The notes: generated by a model not told the origin, from the letters alone. A stretch of DNA of 64,000 nucleotides from an uncultured Eubacteriales bacterium (GCA_910583765.1 CAJTYS010000008.1:51747-115746); one strand, 5' to 3'. Numbered from the stretch's first letter, positions 18,309-27,596 are shown. Program-made: numbers and translations.

Positions 18309-18731
18309 ATGAACATATATTTTCCGATCGGATTGATCGTTGTTTCCAATATCTTTTATCACGTGTGCGCCAAATCATCGCCGGCAAAGATGGATCCTTT
18401 TGCTCTGCTGGCCCTGGCTTACATATTATGCGCGGTTATTTCCACGGTCCTTTATTTCGTGACCAATCCCGGGGAAAACCTTGTGCGGGAATTTTCCTAT
18501 ACCAATTGGACCGTGATCGTCATGGGCCTGGCCATAGTCGGCCTGGAAGCTGGAAATATTTTTATGTACCGGGTAGGGTGGAATATCAATACCGGATACC
18601 TGCTCCATAGCGCGATTTTTGCAGTAGCTTTGCTGGTGGTGGGATATTTGATTTATAAGGAAGCCATTACAGTGAATAAAATTCTCGGCGTGCTGATTTG
18701 TCTGGCAGGGATTTATTTTATCAACAAATAA
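18309..18731 (+). CDS. Small DMT/EamA-like membrane protein
   Basis: A 140-residue protein with four to five hydrophobic helices, ending GVLICLAGIYFINK as in EamA/small-multidrug-type transporters. It equals one EamA repeat, so it would need to dimerise. It lies between the molybdenum hydroxylase and its probable redox partner and ends 15 bp before the next start. RBS is AAGGAG with rather long spacing (13 nt) to ATG 18309. Export of a product or small amine is a guess from the family. Confidence 0.7.
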   Translation: MNIYFPIGLIVVSNIFYHVCAKSSPAKMDPFALLALAYILCAVISTVLYFVTNPGENLVREFSYTNWTVIVMGLAIVGLEAGNIFMYRVGWNINTGYLLHSAIFAVALLVVGYLIYKEAITVNKILGVLICLAGIYFINK

Positions 18732-18746
18732 CATACAGGTGATGTG

Positions 18747-21038
18747 ATGGAAAAGTATTTGAATCAATTTGAAGATTGCAGACAGAAAGAAGAACCGGCG
18801 TGTGTGAACGCCTGCCCGTTTCATTTGGACGTGCGGGATTTTCAGGACAAGGTGGGCAGAAATAAATATGATAGGGCGTACAAGCGATACAGAGACGCTG
18901 TGGTTTTTCCAGAAATCGTCTCGCGGCTTTGCCAGGCCCCGTGCCAGGAAGCGTGCCCGAGAAAGGGCTACGATGGTCCTGTTCAGCTAAAACTCTTGGA
19001 GCGGACCTGCGTAGCGAAGGCCAAGAAAAAAGAACCCGCGAGATACAATTTGCCGAAAAAGCAGCAGAAAATCGCGGTAATCGGAGCTGGACTCAGCGGC
19101 CTAGCGTGCGCCCTCAGGCTGGCATCAAAAAAATATGAGGTGGTCGTATTCGAGAGGGAGCGGATTCTTGGAGGCCAGCTGAAAGATTTTATGTCCGAGA
19201 AGGAGTATCTAGCAGCTATCCAACTGCAAATGTCAAAAGAAGAATATCAACTGATCACTGGAATGGAAATCACTACCTTGGACCAACTTGTGGGACAAAG
19301 CTTTCAGGCCGTTTATATTGCCACAGGCAAAAATGGAAGGAACTTTGGCGCTACAGAGAATTCGGGCTATGAATACGATGAAAGAAGGGGCTTCGCCTTG
19401 TGGCGGGGCGGGGCGCTGAAAGGCAAAGACGTGGTCACGGCCATTGTTGACGGAACAAACGCCGCCGCTGCCATCGAGTTGTATCTAAAAACAGGAAAAG
19501 GCGACATCACCGAGGAACAGAGAGTCGCCAGGATGGTGCCAAATCTCGACAAGATCAAGGAGCATGGGCCGGTTTCACCTACTGATCATGGCGTGTTTTC
19601 CGATGAAGAGGCGGCCGAGGAAGCGGGCCGGTGCGTCAAGTGCCAGTGTGATGTCTGCTGGTCCCATTGCGACTTGGTGTCCTATTACAATAAATGGCCC
19701 TCCAAGATGCGGGAAGAGGTGGTGGAAACCGTGATGGAATCAGGCTCCATGCTGCGGAAATCACCTGCCGTGTACCTTGCCAACACCTGTACTCAGTGCG
19801 GGCTGTTTGAACACGACTGTCCGGCTAATATAGACATGAAGGGCATGATGCTGGAAACAAGAAGAATCCTGCACAAGCAGCAGCAGATGCCGCCGGCTTT
19901 TCATGGGTTCTGGCTGGATGATATGGAGCACGCCAATGGTGCGTCCTCTGCGGTCTGTAGGAACGCACCGGGCTCCGAATGGTCTAAATACGCCTTTTTC
20001 CCAGGATGCAACATGGGCGCTTCCCAGCCAGAGTACGTGGAGAAAGCATACGGCTGGCTCAACGAAAACTTTGATAATATGGGCTTGCTCATCAGATGCT
20101 GCGGCATCCATGCCCAGTGGGCAGGAGACGAACAGCTGCGAAAGCGGTTGCTGCGGGATTTTCAAGGCGATTGGGAGCGGCTGGGAAGACCTGTGCTCAT
20201 CGCCGCCTGCCCATCGTGTCTCAGATTTCTGAAAGAGGCTCTGTCAGAGATAGAATGCGTGTCATTGTACGAATTCATTTGTCAGCAAGGCAAGCTGCCT
20301 GAAGGTATTGTCAAAAATAATATCAAGGGAGACATCCTTGCTGTTTTTGATCCATGCGCAGCGAGAGAAAACCATGGGATGCGGGATGCGGTGAGAAAAC
20401 TTCTGAGACTATCTGCTGTAGAGGCCATGGAGCTGGAGCAGGAGGGAAGCTATGGATGCTGCGGGTTTGGTGGAGATGTGGCGGTGGCCAGCCCGGATTT
20501 TGCGGATTATGTGGCTCAAAAAAGGGTGGCCATGAGCCAAGCGCCTTATCTGACATACTGCATAAATTGTCGGGATGTTTTTGTGGATAAAAACAAGGCC
20601 GCGGTCCATATGCTCGACATTTTGTTTGACATAGAAAGCAGACGAGAAACGCCGGATTTTTCCGAGAGAAGAAAGAATAGAGAGCTGTTAAAGAAAAAAC
20701 TGCTATCCGCATACTGGAATGAAGAAATGCCTACGGAAGAAAACAAGTATGGATTTATCCTCACGGTAAGCGAAGACGCACGTAAGAAAATGAGGCGGCT
20801 TCGGCTTGTGGAGGACGATATCAAGGAAGTGATCGCCAGAGCCCGCCGCTTGAACAGAAGGGTTTATGATGAAGCTTCAGGCACGTACACTTGTTACGCC
20901 AAGCTTAATTACATCACCTGCTGGGTGAGCTATACGATGGAGCAGAATGCCTATCATTTGACAAATGTATATATCCATAGAATGGATATCAAATTGGAGG
21001 ACGTGTGGAATGGGAAAAAAGCCAAGACTGATCTGTGA
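18747..21038 (+). CDS. Pyridine nucleotide-disulfide oxidoreductase / dicluster-binding protein with HdrB-like CCG domains
   Basis: A 763-residue multidomain redox protein. The N terminus carries cysteines (ACVNACPFHLDV, CQAPCQEACP) as in glutamate-synthase-type dicluster domains. Next is an FAD/NAD Rossmann motif (IAVIGAGLSGLACALRLA, about 110-127), more Fe-S cysteines (CVKCQCDVCWSHC, CTQCGLFEHDC), and two CCG-type segments (LIRCCG and GSYGCCGFGG) as in heterodisulfide reductase B. I recall a protein of this make-up beside the aldehyde oxidoreductase DVU_1559 in Desulfovibrio vulgaris. It likely takes electrons from the hydroxylase at 15309. GTG 18744 and ATG 18747 are adjacent; ATG is chosen. 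Confidence 0.8.
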   Translation: MEKYLNQFEDCRQKEEPACVNACPFHLDVRDFQDKVGRNKYDRAYKRYRDAVVFPEIVSRLCQAPCQEACPRKGYDGPVQLKLLERTCVAKAKKKEPARYNLPKKQQKIAVIGAGLSGLACALRLASKKYEVVVFERERILGGQLKDFMSEKEYLAAIQLQMSKEEYQLITGMEITTLDQLVGQSFQAVYIATGKNGRNFGATENSGYEYDERRGFALWRGGALKGKDVVTAIVDGTNAAAAIELYLKTGKGDITEEQRVARMVPNLDKIKEHGPVSPTDHGVFSDEEAAEEAGRCVKCQCDVCWSHCDLVSYYNKWPSKMREEVVETVMESGSMLRKSPAVYLANTCTQCGLFEHDCPANIDMKGMMLETRRILHKQQQMPPAFHGFWLDDMEHANGASSAVCRNAPGSEWSKYAFFPGCNMGASQPEYVEKAYGWLNENFDNMGLLIRCCGIHAQWAGDEQLRKRLLRDFQGDWERLGRPVLIAACPSCLRFLKEALSEIECVSLYEFICQQGKLPEGIVKNNIKGDILAVFDPCAARENHGMRDAVRKLLRLSAVEAMELEQEGSYGCCGFGGDVAVASPDFADYVAQKRVAMSQAPYLTYCINCRDVFVDKNKAAVHMLDILFDIESRRETPDFSERRKNRELLKKKLLSAYWNEEMPTEENKYGFILTVSEDARKKMRRLRLVEDDIKEVIARARRLNRRVYDEASGTYTCYAKLNYITCWVSYTMEQNAYHLTNVYIHRMDIKLEDVWNGKKAKTDL

Positions 21039-21204
21039 CGCATGTCAGATCGAAATGGAAGAAATGGAAGCGCAATTCGCGTACCTTGATAAATTTTTCA
21101 GGCACAAGGTGCTGAGATGTCCACTGTGCGGACAGGTTTATCTTCCGCAGGAACTGGTGGAAGGCAGGATGAAGGACGTGGAAAAGACCATGGAGGAAAA
21201 ATAA
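21010..21204 (+). CDS. Small zinc-ribbon-like redox protein (DVU_1557-type)
   Basis: A 64-residue protein with two CxxC pairs (CDACQIEMEE and CPLCGQVYLP) and an acidic, lysine-rich tail (KDVEKTMEEK), resembling the DVU_1557 family that accompanies aldehyde oxidoreductase modules. The frame extends upstream to 20965, but GGAGG at 20996-21000 points to ATG 21010, which overlaps the previous gene by 29 bp and suggests translational coupling. Metal or cluster binding is inferred from the cysteines. Confidence 0.7.
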   Translation: MGKKPRLICDACQIEMEEMEAQFAYLDKFFRHKVLRCPLCGQVYLPQELVEGRMKDVEKTMEEK

Positions 21205-21251
21205 ATATGAACGCATAAAAAACAGGTGTGTTTGATGGCGGTCGTTGGATT

Positions 21252-21267
21252 TGGCACAGTAATTGCG
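21252..21267 (+). promoter_or_regulatory. Sigma-54 (-24/-12) promoter of the 2-oxoacid dehydrogenase operon
   Basis: TGGCACAGTAATTGCG fits the sigma-54 consensus TGGCAC-N5-TTGCW, with GG (21253-21254) and GC (21265-21266) exactly 10 bp apart. It lies 184 bp upstream of ATG 21451. A sigma-54 activator is encoded at 28314-29768, and acetoin dehydrogenase operons are known to be driven this way. A short inverted repeat (AAACA-N4-TGTTT, 21220-21233) sits just upstream. Confidence 0.85.
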
Positions 21268-21390
21268 TTATATATAGGTAAAAGTTAAATCAATAGAATT
21301 TATAAACCTCGAAAACTAGCGGTATCTAGGGGAGAAACGTTGAAATGAAAGGTTTTATAAATCCTATAAGAAAATGCGGTTGATTAAACT

Positions 21391-21410
21391 ATGTAGAAAT
21401 TTTTCTACAT
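21391..21410 (+). promoter_or_regulatory. Leader hairpin before the dehydrogenase operon
   Basis: ATGTAGAA (21391-21398) pairs with TTCTACAT (21403-21410). Further up, TTTATAAACCT (about 21299-21309) is nearly complementary to AGGTTTTATAAA (about 21343-21354). The transcript from the sigma-54 promoter would thus have a structured 5' leader; its function is unknown. Confidence 0.4.
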
Positions 21411-21450
21411 CTCGATGAAAAAACACAACAGTAAAGGAGCACGAAGAATC

Positions 21451-22440
21451 ATGAAGAAAATTGACGGAATCGGCAAAGAACTTTTAGGAAAAATGTATTG
21501 CCAAATGGAAGAAATCAGGCAGTTCGAGCTGAAGTCAGCTGAACTATATCAGGCTGGCGAGCTTCCTGGTTTTTTACATCCATGCGTAGGGCAGGAGGCA
21601 GCTGAGGTGGGTGTGATTTCGGCACTGCATCAAGACGATTTTATCTCAACCACGCACAGAGGTCATGGACACATTATTGCCAAAGGCGCAAGCCTCAAAA
21701 ACATGATGGCAGAGCTTTTCGCCAAAAAAGACGGTATCTGCGGAGGTAACGGCGGTTCCATGCATATGATGGACAGATCCCTGAGCATCATTGGCGCAAA
21801 TGGGATCGTTGGTCAGGGCACCACACTGGCTACAGGCGCGGGCCTCGCATGCCAGCTGAACGGCCAAGGCCAGGTTGCTGTGTGCTTTATCGGCGATGGC
21901 GCGCAGAACGAAGGGTTTTTCCACGAGAGCATGAACATGGCATCCATTTGGAACCTGCCGGTTATCTTTGTCGTAGAAAACAACCAGTACGCAGAATCCA
22001 CGCCTCAGACTTACCACATGCGGCCGGACGATGTGGCAAAGAGAGCGGATGGTTACGATGTGAAGGCCTTTGTCTGCGATGGAAACGATCTCTTTGACGT
22101 GTACAAGAAGGCTACAGAAGCGGTGGAAATCTGCAGAAAGGGTGATGGCCCTGTTCTGATGGAATTAAAGACATACAGATGGTTTGGGCACTATGTGGGA
22201 GACCCTGCCGTGTATCGGCCCGAAGGCGAACTGGAGATGTGGAAATCACCTGAAAAAGAAGCGTTTGCCAAATTCAGAAAAAAAGCAGTTGAATCTGGTG
22301 TGTTTACAGAAGAAGAATTAGATGCTATCAGAGATGACGTGACAAAACGGGTTGATGAAGCGGTCGCCTTTGGCAGAGCAAGCGACCCGCTGCCTGCGGA
22401 ATACGCTCTGCAAAATGTATACGAAGAAGAATTGATTTAA
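21451..22440 (+). CDS. Thiamine-diphosphate-dependent dehydrogenase E1 alpha subunit (acetoin/pyruvate type)
   Basis: A 329-residue E1 alpha subunit. The ThDP-binding motif is GDGAQNEGFFHESMN leading to VVENNQYAEST, with the usual GDG...NN spacing. GGNGGSMHM and the RGHGHIIAKGA segment are also typical. It decarboxylates a 2-oxoacid or cleaves acetoin and hands the acyl group to lipoyl-E2. ATG 21451 is chosen because AAAGGAG precedes it, while the in-frame ATG 21415 has no RBS. First gene after the sigma-54 promoter, which favours an acetoin-dehydrogenase-like role, but branched or aromatic 2-oxoacids remain possible. Confidence 0.9.
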   Translation: MKKIDGIGKELLGKMYCQMEEIRQFELKSAELYQAGELPGFLHPCVGQEAAEVGVISALHQDDFISTTHRGHGHIIAKGASLKNMMAELFAKKDGICGGNGGSMHMMDRSLSIIGANGIVGQGTTLATGAGLACQLNGQGQVAVCFIGDGAQNEGFFHESMNMASIWNLPVIFVVENNQYAESTPQTYHMRPDDVAKRADGYDVKAFVCDGNDLFDVYKKATEAVEICRKGDGPVLMELKTYRWFGHYVGDPAVYRPEGELEMWKSPEKEAFAKFRKKAVESGVFTEEELDAIRDDVTKRVDEAVAFGRASDPLPAEYALQNVYEEELI

Positions 22441-22480
22441 TGAGCATAAAAGCATAGAGAAGATAAGGAGGCTTTTACCA

Positions 22481-23455
22481 ATGAAAAAAATTACATATCG
22501 TGACGCGATTAGAGAAGCGATGCAGGAAGAAATGAGAGCAGATGAAAAAGTAATCGTCTTTGGAGAAGATGTCGCCGACCCTTTTGGCGGTTCCTTCAAA
22601 GTAACGAAGGGACTTTCCACGGAATTCGGCACCGATAGAGTGAGAAACACGCCGATTTCAGAGGCCGTAATCGCCGGCGCAGCGGTAGGCGCGGCAATTG
22701 CGGGATATCGGCCGGTTCCGGAAATCATGTACATGGATTTCACCGGATGCTGCTTTGACGCGATTGTGAACCAGGCGGCCAAGATCAGGTATATGTCAGG
22801 CGGACAGGTCCAGGCACCGATTACCTTCAGGACTCAGCAGGGTGCGGGAAGGTCCTCTGCGGCGCAGCACGCGCAGAGCTGGGAAGCGATTTACGCACAC
22901 ATTCCTGGATTGAAAATCGTGATTCCATCAACGCCTTATGATGTGAAAGGCCTGCTGAAAACATCCATCAGAGACAATGACCCTGTCATGTTCATTGAAC
23001 ACAAAATGCTCTACGGAATCAAAGGCGAAGTCCCTGAGGAAGAATATACGATCCCTTTAGGTCAGGCAAAAATAGTGAAGGAAGGCACGGATGTGACGAT
23101 CCTCGCTTATTCGAGAATGGTTCAAATGGCTCTGGACGCGGCGAAGAGGCTGGAAGCGGATGGGATCTCTGCGGAAGTGATCGACCTGAGGACTATTGTT
23201 CCGCTAGATAAGGAAACCATCATCAAATCCCTGAAGAAAACAGAAAGACTGGCCATTGCTCAGGAGGCGGTCGAAAGATGTGGATTTGCGGCGGAGCTCG
23301 CGACATTCGCCATGGAGGAAGCGTTCGATTATTTAGATGCGCCAATCAAGAGAATCGCTGCCAAAAACACACCGGTAGCGTTTGCGCCGGCATTAGAGGA
23401 TTTCATTATTCCAAATACCGATGATATCTACAATGGCGTTAAATCAATGTTTTAG
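22481..23455 (+). CDS. Dehydrogenase E1 beta subunit
   Basis: A 324-residue transketolase-like E1 beta subunit with the motif EDVADPFGGSFKVTKGL at the N terminus, PISEAVIAGAAVGAAIAGYRP in the middle, and the C-terminal domain (VIDLRTIVPLDKETI). It pairs with the product of 21451 to form the alpha2beta2 decarboxylase. Spacing to the E1 alpha stop is 40 bp and a GGAGG site precedes the ATG. Confidence 0.92.
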   Translation: MKKITYRDAIREAMQEEMRADEKVIVFGEDVADPFGGSFKVTKGLSTEFGTDRVRNTPISEAVIAGAAVGAAIAGYRPVPEIMYMDFTGCCFDAIVNQAAKIRYMSGGQVQAPITFRTQQGAGRSSAAQHAQSWEAIYAHIPGLKIVIPSTPYDVKGLLKTSIRDNDPVMFIEHKMLYGIKGEVPEEEYTIPLGQAKIVKEGTDVTILAYSRMVQMALDAAKRLEADGISAEVIDLRTIVPLDKETIIKSLKKTERLAIAQEAVERCGFAAELATFAMEEAFDYLDAPIKRIAAKNTPVAFAPALEDFIIPNTDDIYNGVKSMF

Positions 23456-23473
23456 TGGAAGGTAAGGTGCAAA

Positions 23474-24829
23474 ATGGCGAATTATATCAATATGCCAAGA
23501 CTCGGGCTGACAATGACAGAAGGTGTCATTTCCAAATGGGTCAAGGGAGAAGGCGAGTATGTGGAAAAAGGTGAGACGCTCGCAGAAATAGAATCGGATA
23601 AATCGGTTGTGCCTTTTGATTCTCCTGAATCAGGCACGATCCTAAAGCTGCTGGCAGCTGAAATGGACACGCGGGACATTTACGAGCCCATTGCGATTAT
23701 CGGAGAAAAAGGTGAAAATATCGATGATTTAGAAGTGGGGGCGGCATCTGCGGGAACAGAGCCCGGAGCACAGGAAGAAAAAGAGTCTGTAGGTCAGGTG
23801 CGGCCTGGGGGAGCGGAAAAGGCTCCGGCGACCAGATCTGCCAGCGGCCGAATCTTCGCTTCCCCGTCAGCAAGGCGCGTGGCCAAGGAAAACGGGATCA
23901 ATATCGGGGATGTCCCCATGGCACAGGAAAAACCAAGGATCACAAAACAGGATGTTCTTGACTACTTGCAGGAAAGCCGCGTAAAAGCTACTCCACTGGC
24001 GAAGAAGATCGCTGCGGAAAACAATATCGACCTTAAGAGCGCAGGCAAGGCGGCAGGTGAAAGAATCTACAGCACAGATCTTCAGGCCGCTACGCAGGTT
24101 ACGGCACAGACCGTGGATTCTGTACAGGCGGTTGATGATGAAGACACCCTGATTCCGGTAAAGGGCATGAGAAAGGTGATCGCTACCAGAATGAAAGAAA
24201 GTCTGGATATCGCCGCCCACTTGACGACTGTGATCGATGTAGACATGACGAAGATCATTGAGCTGAGGAAATCTGTCATGGATAAAATTCTCGATCGTTA
24301 CGGCGTGAAGATTTCATACAACGATATCATCCTCAAGTGCGTGGCTGCGGCAATCGCGGAATATCCTAGGGTGAACTGTGAATTCACAGCCAAAGAAATC
24401 ATCGTGAAAAAGAAAATCAACCTGGGCATGGCGGTGGCCAATGGCGAAGGACTGGTAGTTCCGGTCATCAAAGGCGCAGACAAACTGTCCCTGGGCCAGC
24501 TGGCAAGCGAAAGCAAGCGGTTGACAAACAAAGTAAAGGATACGGGTTTGGCGCCGGATGACATGTCAGGAGGAACTTTCACCGTGTCAAACATGGGCAT
24601 GTATGGGATCACAAGCTTTACCTCCATCATCAACCAGCCAGAGAGCGCAATCCTTTCGGTTGGCGGATTGCAAAAGCGGCCTGTGGTCATCGATGATGAA
24701 TTGGTGATTCGGCCAATGATGACTTTGACAGTTTCTTATGACCACAGAGCGATGGATGGATCCATGTCTGCGATTTTCCTCAAGACATTGAAGGAAATCA
24801 TGGAAGATCCATACAGGATCATGATTTGA
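23474..24829 (+). CDS. Dihydrolipoamide acyltransferase (E2)
   Basis: A 451-residue E2: lipoyl domain at 1-86 with Lys43 in EIESDKS, an Ala/Glu-rich linker, then two segments that both look like E3/E1-binding domains (ASPSARRVAKENGIN near 136 and ATPLAKKIAAENNID near 176), and a catalytic domain ending with DHRAMDGS, whose His and Asp are the acyltransferase residues. The second binding-like segment is unusual for this length. It moves the acyl group to CoA. The lipoyl domain is nearly identical to that on the neighbouring E3. Confidence 0.92.
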   Translation: MANYINMPRLGLTMTEGVISKWVKGEGEYVEKGETLAEIESDKSVVPFDSPESGTILKLLAAEMDTRDIYEPIAIIGEKGENIDDLEVGAASAGTEPGAQEEKESVGQVRPGGAEKAPATRSASGRIFASPSARRVAKENGINIGDVPMAQEKPRITKQDVLDYLQESRVKATPLAKKIAAENNIDLKSAGKAAGERIYSTDLQAATQVTAQTVDSVQAVDDEDTLIPVKGMRKVIATRMKESLDIAAHLTTVIDVDMTKIIELRKSVMDKILDRYGVKISYNDIILKCVAAAIAEYPRVNCEFTAKEIIVKKKINLGMAVANGEGLVVPVIKGADKLSLGQLASESKRLTNKVKDTGLAPDDMSGGTFTVSNMGMYGITSFTSIINQPESAILSVGGLQKRPVVIDDELVIRPMMTLTVSYDHRAMDGSMSAIFLKTLKEIMEDPYRIMI

Positions 24830-24853
24830 TTTGTAAATAAAAGGAGCAGAAGA

Positions 24854-26551
24854 ATGGCGAATTATATCAATATGCCTAGATTGGGGCTGACCATGACAGA
24901 AGGTGTCATCGCAAGCTGGGCAAAGGGCGAAGGAGATTATGTGGAAAAAGGGGAAGTCATTGCGGAAATCGAATCGGATAAATCTGTGGTCCCTTTTGAA
25001 TCTCCTGAATCAGGAACGATTTTAAAGCTTTTGGCAGCGGAAACAGATACGCTGGATATTTACGAGCCAATTGCGATTATCGGTAAGCCGGGTGAATCCA
25101 TAGACGATCTGGTAGCGGGAAAAGCGCCAGAGACAGCGGCAGAAACGGCAGCGGCGACAGAGCCTGTGGCTGCGGGGGCTGATACGGATTATGATATCGC
25201 AGTGATTGGCGCAGGTCCTGGCGGGTACGTGGCGGCGATTAAAGCGGCGCAGCTGGGCAAGAAAGTATGCATTGCGGAAAAAGAACATTTTGGCGGGACT
25301 TGCCTGAATGTTGGCTGCATCCCTACAAAAGCCCTTCTAAAAAGCGCGGAGCTGCTTGGAGAAGTGAAGGAAGCCGCCGCGTATGGCGTGACTGGCATCA
25401 AGAGCACTGATCTGAGAATCGACCTGAAAGACGTGCAGAAGAGAAAAGCTCAGGTGGTAAGCACGCTGGTAAACGGCGTGGAAGGGCTGCTGAGAAAGAA
25501 CGGCGTAACGGTGAAGAAGGGCGCGGCTGAATTTTTGGACGCAAACACGATCAAGGTGGGCAATGAAACCATCACGGCAGCCAACATCATTATCGCCTCC
25601 GGTTCAGCACCAAAGATGCTGCCAGTGGAGATGAGCGATAAAATGCCTGTATATACCAGCACGGAAGTCCTTGACATGACAAACGCCCCTGAAAAGATGA
25701 CGGTGATCGGCGGCGGCGTGATTGGTGTGGAGTTAGCGTATTTCCTGGCGAGCATCGGTGTCAAGGTGACGATTGTGGAATTTCTTGACCGGTTGTTGCC
25801 AATGGTGGATAAAGAAATCACGGATATGGTAGAAAAGCAGTTCGCGGATATGGGCATTGAAATCCATACTTCCGCGAAAGTCACAGCCATTGAAAAAGAT
25901 GGCGTTGCCTTTGAAAAAGACGGGAAACTCCAGAAGGCTGCGTGCGACGCAGTTCTTATGGCAGTGGGCAGAAGGCCGTATGCGGACGGACTGCAGCTGG
26001 AAAAGGCAGGAGTGCGAGTTGACAGAGGCGCTGTGGCCACTGATGCCACCATGGCAACAAACATTCCTCACATTTATGCCATTGGCGACATCAATGGAAA
26101 ATCCATGTTGGCGCACACTGCTTCCATGGAAGGAATCGTAGCAGTGGAAAACATCTGCGGACACGCGGCGAAGATGGATTACAGCAAGATTCCAAGCGCG
26201 ATTTACATCAAGCCGGAAGTCGCGTCCATTGGGCTGACAGAAGAACAAGCCAGAGAAAAATACGGGAATATCAAAGTCGGAAAATTCCCGATGATGGCAA
26301 ACGGCAAAGCGCTGATTGAAGGGGAAACCCGGGGCATCGTGAAAATCATTGTCGATGAAAAACATTTGGAAATCGTGGGTGCGCATCTTTACTGCGTCCA
26401 TGCTACTGACATGGTCGCTGAAATGAGCGTGGCCATGAATTTGGAATGCACGGCAGACGAACTGGTAAAGATGATTCATCCGCATCCGACCGTGTCCGAA
26501 GTGATTCACGAAGCGGCTCATGCGGCGGAAAGCAAAGCCATACACTGCTAA
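24854..26551 (+). CDS. lpdA: Dihydrolipoyl dehydrogenase (E3) with N-terminal lipoyl domain
   Basis: A 565-residue E3. Residues 1-86 form a lipoyl domain (Lys43). An Ala/Glu-rich linker follows, then FAD binding (DIAVIGAGPGGYVAA), the redox disulfide GGTCLNVGCIPT, NAD binding (MTVIGGGVIGVELA) and the C-terminal HPHPTVSE motif with the active-site His. It reoxidises dihydrolipoamide using NAD+. E3 with its own lipoyl domain is known in several Gram-positive bacteria. 24-bp gap from E2, RBS AAAGGAG. Confidence 0.94.
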   Translation: MANYINMPRLGLTMTEGVIASWAKGEGDYVEKGEVIAEIESDKSVVPFESPESGTILKLLAAETDTLDIYEPIAIIGKPGESIDDLVAGKAPETAAETAAATEPVAAGADTDYDIAVIGAGPGGYVAAIKAAQLGKKVCIAEKEHFGGTCLNVGCIPTKALLKSAELLGEVKEAAAYGVTGIKSTDLRIDLKDVQKRKAQVVSTLVNGVEGLLRKNGVTVKKGAAEFLDANTIKVGNETITAANIIIASGSAPKMLPVEMSDKMPVYTSTEVLDMTNAPEKMTVIGGGVIGVELAYFLASIGVKVTIVEFLDRLLPMVDKEITDMVEKQFADMGIEIHTSAKVTAIEKDGVAFEKDGKLQKAACDAVLMAVGRRPYADGLQLEKAGVRVDRGAVATDATMATNIPHIYAIGDINGKSMLAHTASMEGIVAVENICGHAAKMDYSKIPSAIYIKPEVASIGLTEEQAREKYGNIKVGKFPMMANGKALIEGETRGIVKIIVDEKHLEIVGAHLYCVHATDMVAEMSVAMNLECTADELVKMIHPHPTVSEVIHEAAHAAESKAIHC

Positions 26552-26572
26552 TTTGCTCCCTTGGCAAACAGA

Positions 26573-26655
26573 CAGGCAGAACATCTGATACTGCCTGCTT
26601 TCAAAAAATAGTGGCAGAGGCAGTCTTGCTTTGTTCTTCTTTTAGCAAGACTGCC
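26573..26655 (+). terminator. Two tandem hairpins after the E3 gene
   Basis: CAGGCAG (26573-26579) pairs with CTGCCTG (26591-26597). GGCAGTCTTGCT (26619-26630) pairs perfectly with AGCAAGACTGCC (26644-26655). The first is followed by TTTC and A-rich sequence, the second by TTGATAT, so neither is a textbook terminator; partial termination or mRNA processing before the VOC gene is likely. Confidence 0.55.
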
Positions 26656-26696
26656 TTGATATGCTCTGTATGGGGGAATAGAATGGAGAAAAAACC

Positions 26697-27596
26697 ATGA
26701 GTATAAATGTAAAAGGCGTAGCGCATATAGGAATTTGCGTAAGCAGCATAGAAAAGTCTTTGAAATTATACAAAGATGTTTTGGGATTTGAAATCGTTGA
26801 CGGCATTAATCGCATTACTGACGATGAAGAAGGGAGAGGACATGGGTTTTCCGATGTAAAAGGGTTTTCGTATAAGCACTGCTCCTTGAAAATCGGCGAT
26901 GGTAATCTGATTCAGCTAGTAGAGTTTGTAAATCCGAAGGGAATCAGCAATAGAGTTGAAGGTATCATCAGCCAGAACAAATATCACATCGCATATGAAG
27001 TCAATGATATAGACGCATGGGTCAGAAAAATCACTGCTGCGGGGTATCAGCTCGTTTACAAAATCTTGCCCTATGATAAAGGGTTATGGTGCTACTTTTA
27101 TGATGAGGATGGAATGATCTTGGAATTGATCCAGGAAGGAGCGGCTGTGTTGGGAGAGGAATCTATAAAGCTCCACCATATTGGATACACTGTCACCGAT
27201 ATGGACAAGGCATTGGATTTCTTTGAAAACGCGCTGGGAATGGAACCTGCGACAGAGCTTGAAACCTTGACGGATGCGGCTGAACAGCAGGGTCTTGGTT
27301 ATCCTGAGTTCGATGACATCACTTGGAAGGTCATTTTCCTGAAGACAAAAGCAGGACAATTGCACGAGCTTCTGGAGTATATCGCACCGAAAAAGGTGGT
27401 AAAGGCTCCGCCAACTCTTTTGAACACGGTTGGAAAACATCATATCGCCTTTGAGGTCGGAGACATGATATCAGCACATGACGCATTGGTTGCGGGTGGT
27501 TGCGAGCCGTTTTATAAACCGCTCAGGGATGGAACCTTGTACTGGGCGCATCTCAAAGACTTTGACGGAACCGCCTTTGAACTGATTCAAAACTAA
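26697..27596 (+). CDS. Two-domain VOC-family protein (glyoxalase / extradiol dioxygenase fold)
   Basis: A 299-residue protein built from two VOC modules: residues about 5-150 (HIGICVSSIEKSLKLYKDVLGF ... DEDGMILELIQ) and 158-299 (HHIGYTVTDMDKALDFFENALGM ... DFDGTAFELIQ). The His and Glu residues at the module ends are the usual divalent-metal ligands. In an anaerobe an epimerase, lyase or isomerase role is more likely than oxygen chemistry. It follows the dehydrogenase operon and is probably cotranscribed with the DUF1349 gene 27 bp on. Substrate unknown. Confidence 0.8.
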   Translation: MSINVKGVAHIGICVSSIEKSLKLYKDVLGFEIVDGINRITDDEEGRGHGFSDVKGFSYKHCSLKIGDGNLIQLVEFVNPKGISNRVEGIISQNKYHIAYEVNDIDAWVRKITAAGYQLVYKILPYDKGLWCYFYDEDGMILELIQEGAAVLGEESIKLHHIGYTVTDMDKALDFFENALGMEPATELETLTDAAEQQGLGYPEFDDITWKVIFLKTKAGQLHELLEYIAPKKVVKAPPTLLNTVGKHHIAFEVGDMISAHDALVAGGCEPFYKPLRDGTLYWAHLKDFDGTAFELIQN

